64,000 bases of DNA, taken from NCBI RefSeq assembly GCF_032854445.1, contig NC_088295.1:86449836-86513835 (forward strand), given 5' to 3'. The notes under the pieces were generated by a model. The model saw only the letters and a program-made list of their open reading frames with translations. It was not told where the DNA came from and made no database searches. The stretch is from Liolophura sinensis (Eukaryota > Mollusca > Polyplacophora > Chitonida > Chitonidae). Positions 26,131 through 37,329 of the stretch are shown in pieces. Position numbers and translations under genes: made by a program. How positions within the stretch are numbered: the first letter of the stretch is position 1; each line of letters begins with the position of its first letter.

Positions 26131-29100
26131 GATCCTACAACATCTCTCGCCGCACCAAGTGCTTTCACCAGTCCGACGTTGGTGCAGTGCAATACGGTCA
26201 TTTCCTAAGAAATCACAAAAATGTCATAAATTAAATGGCTTGAAATAGATGCATTATAAGTATGTCCTGGTATAGTACGAAGTAGCCTACATGTAGGCGT
26301 AGGCAGGCCCATGTAGGCCTATTAAACATGGATTCAAACCTGTTTATTGTTTAATTTTTAGCACAAACGCACATGCAGCCCTCTATTGCAGTATACGAGT
26401 AGGCCAAGGCCTATATTCATTAGAACCACATCATGACATGTAGGCATATCAATGCCGATTTCACTGATATATTTTTATTTATTTATTTTCTTATTTTCCT
26501 CCGTGCCCTGCACGGTCTCCTCCCACCATAACGCTGGCCGCCGCCACGTAGTCTAAGTGAAATAGTCCTGAGTACGTCCTAAAACAACAATCAAATAAAT
26601 AATTAAACAAATTTATTTATTGATTTGATATTGATCCTTTCTCTATATGATACCCTCCGAAGCCTGGCCATTGCATAAAAAGGTTGGCCTCATGTAGATC
26701 TGTTGTAAAACGAGTAGGCCTACACTTATCACTGATGAATGTGTGTGTATTTTGTGAAGTTACAAACTTTTTGTAAAGTTATGGTATAATGCACATTTAA
26801 TGGCTTCCATGGGGCATAGAAGATAAGCTCATGGATTACTCGAGCGAGGATCTGCTTGAATGAAAAATTAAATCGTATGAAGTAAAACACCAATCTTCCA
26901 TCATGGCTAATTCTAGGCTCTCTATATACATGTGCAAGTACGGGTGCCAGAGATGACAGTTGAGAGACGTTTCTTTAATCTTGCGAAAGGTTTCTTTCTT
27001 CTCGCGAGAGGTTTCTTTCTTCTCACGAAAGGTTCCTTAATTTCCCCATAAAAGTATTGCAAAGAACATGCAGTTTTGCAGTTTCAAGATTGTCTATATA
27101 TACGTCAACATTACAAATCTCTTGTGTTTGTATGTGTGTTAGTATCATATACATTAATGAATAATGATATGGAAATACTTGTAACACAGTAGTATATGAA
27201 TTAATAGTTTGATCATTAAATAAAATATATAACACTTTCACGTAAGTACATTCATATATAGCAACCGTCAACCATAATGGACCTTCCGGGTCAATATAAC
27301 CAACTTCGAGATTCTAGACCTGCATATACGTTCAGTAAGCAGTGTATGGTTACAGGTGCTCGCCTTTATATGTATTTGTCTTAACCTAAAACTTGTTGAA
27401 TGTTCCCAGTAATAACGCGTATAGTTCAAAAATAAAAATCCATAAATCACATTTTTAAATAATGACTTAAGTCAAAGTTGGCTTCTTTGAATTGGCCAGC
27501 ACAAACTCGTCTGACTTATAAATGTGTATCGTTGACCCATAGCTGTCACTAGAGTCCGGTTATGCATTGCCCATTGTTCTCAAAACGAAGAAAGATGACT
27601 TTAAGACTGTGTAGATTATAGAAATCTCAACGCTGAAAGCCTTCTGATAAGATACAGAAGAAGAAAAAAAAGTGCATGAATGTCTGTTTTGACTTGGTTT
27701 GGATTCTGTTGGTCTGACTGTATGTATGTATGTTTGGGTTCTATACGATTTATGTTTTTAAGTTTCCCAGTCTTATGGCGACAAGGAGTCATTAGGTGTG
27801 TCTTTTTGTAGGGTGAGTGCACGACATCAAAGTGCGGTGGCCACTGAGGACGCGGAAGACACCAGACATGGCACCTCATCCTTATACCGACACCGCAGAA
27901 CAACCAGTCCCGTTTGCTTGCCCTAACCACTCAGTGCTGAGGGTCAAGCGAAACATCAACAAGTATCACTTTTAAACTCTTTGGTATGAACCCTTTGGGG
28001 TCTCTTGTACACATCGATCGTAGCTTAAGTTGACTATAGGGGCAAGATATGCTTTTAACATGCGTCACCATGGTAGTGGCAACATACTTAGCTTATGATG
28101 GTTTTCTGAAAGCGGTTCGTGGATCTCTGCTGTCGTTGTTGTCAATGTTGTGTGATGAGCACCACAGTGGATGATCTAATCTGACGGCCAAAAGAAGCTT
28201 TACAAAGAGTTCAAATCAGTTTATTTTGCCAAAGCAAAAAACAAGATGACTGAAGTTTAATACATTGAAAAGACCAATGACTTTAGATATTGAAAGTCTT
28301 TAAGACCGGACAAAGCAGCCCTCAAATCATTTTAGAAGTGAACAAACAGAGCAGGGGTAGAAAAATAGCCATTCCATCTTGGTTAACAATGCAGTTTTAG
28401 TCAGTGCCTATCTACTTTTCGTTTTCGTTTTCTGCCTGATAAAAGCATCAGGTCAGTTACATTCCAGCCTCTTGTTTGAAGGTTCAAAAGAGGGAACGGT
28501 GAGAATAGTCTGAATATATTTTTCTTGCTACACTTGTTTGGGGAAGACAAAATTGGTATGTAAAATGTTTCTATATCGGTGACAGCGATGACGTTATACG
28601 GTAGATCCTTGTTATATGAACGCAAGTGAGAAGAAACAGCCATCAAGGAGATAGAAAACAAACAATCGATGGCATGAGATTTCCGATTGACTTACATTAG
28701 TAACATTTTATGAATCTGTACATAATTGCCAATTTAATAAAAAGCTTTTATGAAATCCTTCTATACTCCGAAAATTTTTACTGAATACTTAAAACTATTT
28801 GTCAAAGCAGGGAGATCTGGAAGTACAGGCAGTTAATAAACAGTTTCACAATTATGTCTTTATGCATCTGATTCCATTAAAGAACAAATTGTATCATTGA
28901 TTTATGTTTACTATAAGTATCCCCCACTTGTCTTTCATTATTCATCCTAATCGTAAATATCAGTGAATTCTGTATTTCCAATGCGCCGTGACACTAATGA
29001 TTCGTGACTTCTTTTTCGTTCCCCGTTCTCTTGAAAAATATCCATGAATGTTATATGATTGACAATTTGTCTTTTCCAATCCTCACCCTAATTCAGGGAA

Positions 29101-29229
29101 ATCTGAATCACATCTGTCGTGTTCTTTAATGTATGTGAACTCTTTGTCATTCCTCTTCTTGGCCAGAAATGTACGTGAACATTTTATCAATCCTCATCGT
29201 GATCCCAAACATAGGTTAATTATTTGTCA
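26131..29229. other. Intergenic stretch without recognisable genes
   Basis: Apart from the SINE piece at 26.5 kb and a short triple repeat at 26978-27037 (about 24 bp, AGGTTTCTTTCTTCTCGCGA type), I see no exon-like ORF, RNA gene or mobile element. Short minus-strand ORFs at 27.0, 27.3, 27.6 and 28.4 kb have no family resemblance or splice context. Confidence 0.5.
26497..26610 (+). mobile_element. SINE copy, 3' part only
   Basis: Retains CTCCCACCATAACGCTGGCC through the tail AACAATCAAATAAATAA. The head is replaced by TTTATTTATTTTC. Confidence 0.8.
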
Positions 29230-29475
29230 ATCCCAATCATCACACATGATATTGACGAATTCTTTGCCATTTACAATTATCACCCTTGATATTGGTTAAT
29301 TAGTTGTCATTCTCGATCATCACCCTTGATATTGGTTAATTAGTTGTCATTCCCGATCATCACACTTGATATTGGTTAATTAGTTGTCATTCTCGATCAT
29401 CACCCTTGATATTGGTTAATTAGTTGTCATTCCCGATCATCACACTTGATGCTGGTGAATTCTTTGCTATTCCAA
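29230..29475. repeat. 40-bp minisatellite
   Basis: About six tandem copies of a 40-bp unit (TTGATATTGGTTAATTAGTT, then GTCATTCTCGATCATCACCC). The central four are nearly identical and the outer ones decayed. It lies just downstream of the stop codon of the membrane-protein gene, probably in its 3'UTR. Confidence 0.93.
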
Positions 29476-29529
29476 ATCATCCCCGTATAGTTATCGGTGA
29501 ATACTCTTTCATTCTCCATCGTGAATTGT

Positions 29530-32380
29530 CTAAACATTAGGGAATTCTATGTCATGCACAACTGATGATTTCTTGAAATCCCAGGTCCACAGCAGTGAAG
29601 AGAACGACCATGTCCTGGCACCTATAGTGGAATTCGTCTCGGGCTCAGGACAGGAGTTCAGACGATGCATCCTGCGTCTTTCATTTGAGTTTATTATGTA
29701 GCGTGCTAAGTCCAGATCGTCGCTAGTTTCCGATCCCAAAGGGGAGACCAATGGCATCGCCATCTCTTGATCTGGTTCGTCCGCATCAACGTTGTGTTCA
29801 TTGGCAGAAACATCAGTCCCTCTGTGATCAGCACCCTCCGAACCATTGTTGTCAACTTCTTCGGGGTTGCCAAGGTGATGCCTTCTTTCATGCTTGGCCG
29901 AGTCCTCGTCCTCAGAGACAGCGGCTGTTTCTGTTTTGAATTCATCACTTTCTGGGGATGGTCCCATGTCTGAGATACCTCGCCTATAGTGCACACACCT
30001 GTGATGGCGATGCTGTACCGTGGGACGCCGATTGCACGGGGTGCCAACCCGCCCGGCATCGTTATCCGAGCACCGCCTTTGTTGACAAAGTTCATCCAGC
30101 AAAGGTGCACGGTTGAATGATAACACCCCCTTGTCCTGCATCTTCCTACCGACACAGTCCCCACTCACGGTCTGTCGTCTTGGTCTCTTCCTCTCCTCTT
30201 CCATTCGCTCGTCCACTCGAGTGTTCAACTCCACCGAGAAAGCTTGTCGACTGGCAGCAATGTCCGTACCTTGGCGCCAGTAGAAGTAGAAGAGCTCCTT
30301 GATATCCTCTGGCTCTCCTCCGTCCGGCTCACAACCAGTCGTTGATGCTGCTGCACTCGACTCAGATGCCGAGTCGCCACCACTCCTCAAGCTCTCCACC
30401 AACTTCTGGCGTCTCTTTTTGTCCATAGTCCTCCAAGAGAAAAAAAATCTGGTTACTGCTCACACACAATTTCCGCCTAATGTATAATACTATTGTCAAT
30501 TCCTGCATTTGCAAAGACAATTTATATGGGCAAACTGGCGCATTACAAGAAATCAAATCATGGTCAATCCGACTTGCCTGGCCTGAGTCGCCATTGCCCG
30601 GCAAAAGGTGATCCAGCTCATGCTAGCTTCCTCTCCGGCCTGCCAGAAGGTCTGTCAGCAACCTGCGGATGGTCGTGGGCTTCCTCCGGGATCTGCCCGG
30701 TTTCCTCCCACCATAATGCTGGCCGTCGTCATATAAGTGAAATATTCTTGAGTACGGCGTAAAACACCAATCAAATAAATAAATACAGTTAGAGATAACT
30801 GACTGACAGAAGCTGGCACTTAGATGAATTGACCTCATTTCTGAGTTATCGAACGCATTTCAGTGAAAACCAGTAGCTCTCATAAATTTATCAAAATATA
30901 CAAATTAAGATAGCTTACATTATCTCATGCAACAACACTCGGGAGCAAAACTGTTGCATGGTATCGCTATAATATACAGTCCGGTTAAGATGGCTCTTTG
31001 GTTAATTGTTTTATGGTTTCAATCTCCTGATCAATCCACGCGTGAAAAAAGTACGGTTCAGCTTTATATTATACTGTTCATGACAGTAACAGCCCACTTG
31101 CGGATGTGATACATAGACACACCTACCTTCGTTTGTGCATACAGGAGATGAGGACAATGGCGAGGGATAGGATTATCGCTGCCCCAGCCACACATGCCGT
31201 TATTTGATACACTGGTAAACAGATAGGTACGAGCGTTATGCCAGTGCATCAACAGGAAATATTAAACTGATATTCTGGCTATTATGTTCTGCACTAATGG
31301 TTTAAACCAATATAATGATGGCTCACAAAGCCGTTCCTGAGTATGTTGTTTACTGTACTCATTTCCCTCAGATAAAACTGTGACAATATATATTATACAT
31401 GAAATGAATTAAATATGTTGCCATGGTGATAGTACAAGTACTGAATTACGAGTCCAAAATTTGTCACCCATTGCCGTTGAATGGCGATGATTCTGTACAG
31501 CGTGAATTAAGGGCAACCGAAACAAGCGTGTGCCCTCGTTGTTATACATACTTTTAAATCTTATTCAGGGTTGAACTCACCCATGCACCATATTTGACAA
31601 TACAGCTGGCTCGTACGAAAACCATTTCGTAATTAAGCTGTTTATAGTCTATTGTTCAATCCTACTTTTGTGTATACTTTTTGTGAACAAGCCGGTAACC
31701 CTGACAACATGCAATATACTTAAGATCTCATGAACAATTTGATTGGTGTTTTACGCCGTACTCAAGAATATTTCACTTATACGACGGCGGCCAGCATAAT
31801 GGTGGGAGGAAACCAGGTAGAGCCCGGGGGAAACCCACGACCATCCGCAGGTTCCCACGTACGGCCGGAGAGGAAGCCAGCATGAGTTGGACTTGAACTC
31901 ACAGCGACCGCACTGGTGAGAGGCTCCAGGGTCATTACGCTGTTCTAGCACGCTAATCAACTGAGCTAGGGTGGAACCGAGTAGAATGATATGCTGATAT
32001 TTTATCATACTCCCAGGCTATTTCGTGTCTGTACGTACATACGTTATATACAGTGGTTATCATGCAGCTGAAGTCGATGTTGGAGGAATCGAGTTGTACA
32101 ATACTTTAGCTGATATCACCATAGAGATCTCGTGATAGATCATGATGGATGGTTGCTGGTTTTTGACAAACGTTCTTAATGATGCCTAATCTTGGGCATA
32201 CAACACCATAAAATAAATATGCAGATATATGAAATCTTCCGGCATTTTCTTTTTGTAAGTGGACATGACTTTAGCCACAAAGAATTACCCAAACTTTGTC
32301 AGCTTATACCGTCACTGTTTTAGATTGCACTTACGTGAAAGGTGAAGCTTATGCTCTGACTGGGATTCGGGAGCACTCGC
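29530..32380 (-). CDS. Unrecognised single-pass membrane protein, C-terminal part (partial)
   Basis: Three minus-strand exons join in phase: 32380-32335 (46 nt), 31211-31127 (85 nt), 30430-29530 (901 nt with stop). The first codes ASAPESQSEHKLHLS. The second is a transmembrane segment, YQITACVAGAAIILSLAIVL then ISCMHKR. The third is a cytoplasmic-type tail of about 300 residues. It starts RTMDKKRRQKLVESL (stop-transfer basic cluster), then has Ser/Ala-rich, DIKELFYFYWRQGTDIAAS, Arg/His-rich, acidic SEDEDSAKHE and Asp/Glu-rich blocks, and ends HDIEFPNV. The ATG at 30426 is internal, not the start, because the frame runs into the acceptor. The predicted topology is ectodomain outside, tail inside. 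I recognise no family; the ectodomain exons and signal peptide upstream of 32380 were not found. Confidence 0.65.
30606..30785 (+). mobile_element. SINE copy, 5'-truncated
   Basis: Core and tail present (CAACCTGCGGATGGTCGTGG to CAATCAAATAAATAAATA). The tRNA-like head is missing. It lies in the intron between the transmembrane and tail exons of the membrane-protein gene. Confidence 0.88.
31741..31974 (-). mobile_element. SINE copy, nearly complete
   Basis: Minus-strand copy running from the complement of the CACCAATC tail motif through core and B-box to the head (CTGAGCTAGGGTGG). A short internal deletion follows the GCAGG of the core. It lies in an intron of the membrane-protein gene. Confidence 0.88.
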
Positions 32381-33279
32381 CTGAATTAGAAGAAGATAAG
32401 AAAAACTCGAAGAAAGAAAACGTTCACGTCGTGATCTTTTAACCCTCACATTTATTAACGACAGCCGTAAAAATGATCGCTACTCAATATCGTTAACCAA
32501 AAAATGCATGGCTATATACATTGTAACACCGATTACTTTTAACTATTTCAGGTTGCTTCATTTCCCTTACTCACCATGTCAGCACTGTATACGAGGGACC
32601 AGTATATGGTTGATGAATGCTCTTAATTTCTGAGACATATATAACACCTTTATTAACAAATACAAAATGGCAGTTGCGTATTTGTCTGCATTCTATAATG
32701 GATCAAAAATACACGCACCAACGTCTCTCCATTTAAGCATGTGCCTATACACTAACTGAAAACATGCGTCTGATGAGTACTGCACATACATATTCAATTC
32801 TAACGTGCAAGCCATTCTATACACGCATGTGCATTTTGGTGGAGAATTTATAGTTACCTGGATCAATGGTGCCATTCTGAGCTTAAGAAGCAACGAAGGA
32901 AGAGTAGCAAACTGCACAGGACGCTGGTGGCACTTCGTGGGCAGCAACAGTAGCACTTACAAGGGCTCATCTGCTCTTTCAATCTTTCCGCACATTCACA
33001 GTAATATATACATCTGTATAGTCATATCAGTAGACCAAAGCTTATCACGGAAGTGACAAACAGTAATTATACTGAACTAACTATCAAAAGCACATTAAAA
33101 CACCCGGAGGTAGACCCAGTGTTAGAAGTTTGTAGAATTATTTGTCGGATGTTGCTGCAATTGTTACTTTTATGAGTACGCCAGTCTACACGACATTCCA
33201 GCATAGGCCTACATGCTTACATAATCAGTAGTACGGTGCACTACCGCGAGTGTCGAGCATATTTAAATAATTTTATATA

Positions 33280-33480
33280 TAGTTGATTGATGTTTAACGT
33301 TGTACTTAATGTTTCATTTATATAACATATTGGTCAATGCTTTATGAGTGGAAGAAACCAGTTCCTGTTGTGGACCGCCATCTTTTGCCATGCAAGTACA
33401 TGTACCAGGCTTAAGGCGCAGCCGAACGAAGAAGAGCTGGATTCAAGATTGCAACCCTATTTTGTGACTCACTGGAGTTG
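33280..33480 (-). mobile_element. Very old SINE copy
   Basis: GATTGATGTTTAACGTTGTACTT and GAGTGGAAGAAACCAG line up with the tail and core complements of the SINE family, but with many differences and gaps. Confidence 0.4.
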
Positions 33481-33720
33481 TTATGGGTCTGATCAGAAAC
33501 TGAGCTATCATACATAAAGGTGGAAGAAGCCAACGGCGGGTTTCAATGAACACCATGCAGCCGTTTGCGGCGTACAATTTTTATCCGCCATATAATTTAA
33601 GCCAGTGGAACCTGTTCAACAAATATTCTGGCTGTAGGTCTATACACACAAATGTATCCAAGATATGCGCTGATTGCATAAATGAAGTATAGCCCAGTCA
33701 TAGTTTGTATATTCAGCTGT

Positions 33721-33786
33721 AGGACAGCTTCCAGAGACCACTGCGTTCAGTCTAGGACAGCTTCCAGAGACCACTGCGTTCAGTCT
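33721..33786. repeat. 33-bp perfect tandem duplication
   Basis: Two identical copies of a 33-bp unit starting AGGACAGCTTCCAGAGACCA stand head to tail. Their identity implies a recent duplication. Confidence 0.95.
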
Positions 33787-34282
33787 GGGATTAACATAGA
33801 CGTCTGTCTTAATCCCTGGTTCAATGAAAAGGCAAAAAAAGTTGCCCAATGGCTATATCTAATAACTCTTCATGAAAAGTCCTATACATGCAAAGATTTA
33901 TGGTCCAGTCACCATATAATAGCACTCGATCAGCCTTCAGATTACGTTCAATGAAGCCTAGATACCCCACGACCTGTCTCGAAGATGTTTACAGTTGAAT
34001 GGAGGCATTTCTACTGATTAGTTACTACTGGGAATAATATATATTAGTCCAAGGTTTCTATAACCTACACATGTACGTTACAACTCACAGAGAAGTGATC
34101 ATGTTTTATACATTATTGAGTCCTACACTGCGCTTCTCATCAGGACGTATTCATATTGCTGGGTTCCAATTTCTTGGACTCATCCGGGAACGTCCTGGCA
34201 AGAAATTCACAGTAAAGAACAGGCGGCAAAACCTACTGCAATAATCTCGATGACTGCATGCATAGGTCTACTTCAAGACATC

Positions 34283-34426
34283 ACGTATGTGAGAAAGCCA
34301 GCAGCCTGCAGATGATCGTGTGTTTCCCACAGGCTCTGCCCGGTTTCCTCCCAACATAATGCTGGCTGTCGTTGTATAAGTGAAATATTCTTCAGTAGGG
34401 CGTAAAACATCAATCAAATAAAAACA
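34283..34426 (+). mobile_element. SINE copy, 3' half
   Basis: From ACGTATGTGAGAAAGCCAGC through GCTCTGCCCGGTTTCCTCCC to the tail CATCAATCAAATAAAA. The head is absent. Confidence 0.85.
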
Positions 34427-37329
34427 TCACTGGTAGTATCTGAATTGCTGTACGAGAGAGATTACCTACCAGGTGTCACACACAAAAAGAGAAACTATTC
34501 CATAAAAAAGAGATAAAACTATAGAAACAATTCGGGAACTTTTTAGTCTTGCAAACAGACAGAGTAATTTATTATCTGAAACAACACGGGGGATTATTTG
34601 TGCCGTGTAGTTTAAGTACCAACCCTCTAGGGGCCTATAACAACTGAACGACCCAACATTTAGGCCACGGCATAAATATTACGATACAAACTATAGGTAT
34701 GTACAAATAACTTAATTAACTAAGGTGGGTTGAAAAAAGCTTATTCTACATACATGCAGTGCTTCAACAGAATAATGAGTAATGCAGGTAAAACACTTTT
34801 AACAAGCATATAGGTCAAAGAGAGCATGCAAAAGTCACAGTTCTCACTTGTACTCAGCTGTAATCGTAATACTTTAACATGTAATAACAGAACACGAACG
34901 TTCACGTTTTGAAAAGCTTTCTGAAAAGCTCAGAAAAGGCATTTTTTGTTTATGAAAACTGTGAAATATAGCGCTACTGGTGTTTGCACCTGCTGACCAA
35001 TAATTATATTCAGGCAGCCTGGTAATTTGGCTTACTCTTCTCACGTGATGACTTTATTCCCTTATGCCACATCAGGTTAATACACGATTTACATCCAAGA
35101 TTCAACCAATCATAAGCAACATGAACTATAACACATGTACATGACTTCATTTACCATCGACTTGCAAAAGCAAAACATACAAAGTTACATGACAAAATGT
35201 ACACAGAAATAAACATTAATGTTCATTATTTTTCGTTTCTGTTTTTGTTCTAATTCTTAAAACTCTGATCCACTCTTCTTCGTGAAATGAATTTTTTGGG
35301 ATTATCTAATTTAGCTTTGACACCCATAAAGCACTGACAAAAATCCATAACATTTCATCTGAAACATAAAACATGCTCACTAGAATAAATTACCCCATCC
35401 CTATGAACATAATTTAACTGCATGATTAAGCATTTAAAGTAATATTGTGCAAACATGTACAAATATAGAATTGGCAGTTTGAAACTAATACAAATCAGGG
35501 TTCGGATGCTCGTTTTTCTGTGATTTCACAGATGGAACACAACAGATTGTGTATTTTGACTAGATAAAAATATAACGAATACAACAAATAATATCCTCCA
35601 ACAAAACTGGGAAGAACAATGACTTGAACTACTGCGTGCACTAATCAATGCAAATTTTTTTTAATGGTCACACAAGGTGCACCCTGATTAGCATCTGACA
35701 TCATCTGATCTGTACACTAGACCTGAAAAGCGGGTTCCCCCAGAATCCCAAAATGGGACTAATTTATGGTATTTTCTTGAAAGACATCATCAAATTGGAT
35801 CATAGCATGACTCTTCTGTCTATGCAAATCACACCAATCAGAAGTTACAAACTTACAGGGTGGGCTCATCTTTATCACACGCACAATGCTGGAAGACATT
35901 CAATCTCACTCTACACACTACCATATATACATATGCACAAAACACATGGAAGATGTTGATGTTGGGCGCAGTGATTAACACAACAGCAAACCCATCAAAA
36001 ACCATGCACGCACACAAACAAATAGTAATTAACGCCCAACCTCTTTATCAAGATGATAAATCTCGATTAAAAGACATCAACCAACTTAAGTCCTGCTTCT
36101 ACTTTTTAAAGCTAATTGTTGTCTTCATGGATATGTCCTTCATTAATTAATTTATACTTACTACAGAAGAAAATCCAGTGAAATAAACAGTCGATGATGG
36201 AATAAACTGGAAATTAAAGACTGTGAAATTAACAAACGTTACTTTGGTTGTATGACTTAAGTGTTTCCAACACTAATTTACACATCACTGTTTTGTCTAT
36301 CAAACATTGCAATAACATGTCGGATGAGATCTATGGGTACAAAATAAAACACAATCATACAGCATTAGTGACCATTCATGTACAGAGACACTGCACAGAT
36401 GTGTAAAAAAACAACAGCTACAAAAAGTGATCCAAACATATGGACGTATTCAACAAAATAGACACTGGAATAAGTTCCAAGATGATATATCAGCCCAAAC
36501 AATAGTAGAGATTTACACTCACAGTTATATACTACAAGTTTAGAATATAAAGACAAAGATGGTTATTTCGTAAAAATCACAGCCTACCAATATTATAAGT
36601 GTACAAAGAAAAAGCAGACAAGATAACAGTTCAAAGAAACTGTTAGAACAGTGTATTTTACTTCTGTTAAGAAGCAGTATGAAATAGATAACTGATGATA
36701 CCTTTTACAGCCATCGAACTGTCACACACTGCCAAGACAGCAAACACTTATATCAACTTGATTTGAATATCAATGAGATAAAATGTCTTGAAAGATCCAA
36801 TATTGTGTCACTGACTTGAGATTCTTGTAAAATCTCTAGAAGGAAACCATAAGAAATGTTATATAGAAAAGTACAAACAGTCATGCTTTTTGATAAAAAT
36901 ATGTGAGTATTAATGACTGAGATTCAAAAGTTCGTCATGATTTATAGATGTATGTCAAACATAGTACATGTTAGTTCAGATTTTGACTATCATACAGAAT
37001 ATACATGGTGATACAGAAATAGGAAAGGTAAAACTTTAATATGGTTACTATAAGGCTTCTTATCAGAGGCCAGCATGACTCGTTCACCTGTAATGGTAGG
37101 ATAAGCATTCACCTCTGCACGAATATCCTAGCTTTCTATCCTACATCACTTGACTGCACACATGCATTAATGCTTGGACAAGAGTATTGCTATCGGAGAT
37201 CAAACTTTGAAAATAACAATCTGTAAATAGAATGGTCTCTTTAAATTGAAGACATCTGTATTATGGACCGTTTGTTTGGGTGAGGCCTTGCATCTCCCCT
37301 GAGGCACACAGTGGAGGATGGGGAACCCT

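Larger units (their letters stand above)
32381..37329. other. Region between the membrane-protein exons and the JAZF1 stop codon
   Basis: Upstream exons of the membrane protein should lie in the first part but none is convincing. The best candidate is the minus-strand open frame ending PLIQ at about 32859, with donor CAG|GTAACT in the right phase, but it lacks a clear acceptor. From about 34.5 to 37.3 kb the sequence is AT-rich and probably the JAZF1 3'UTR; minus-strand poly(A) signals lie near 35050 and 34567. The SINE pieces are listed separately. No other gene is visible. Confidence 0.4.

Noticed and set aside
29530-30426. Stand-alone 298-residue intronless gene starting at the ATG at 30426
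   Set aside because: The frame is open upstream of the ATG into a splice acceptor at 30431-30432, and the phase fits the transmembrane exon at 31127-31211. It is the last exon of a larger gene.
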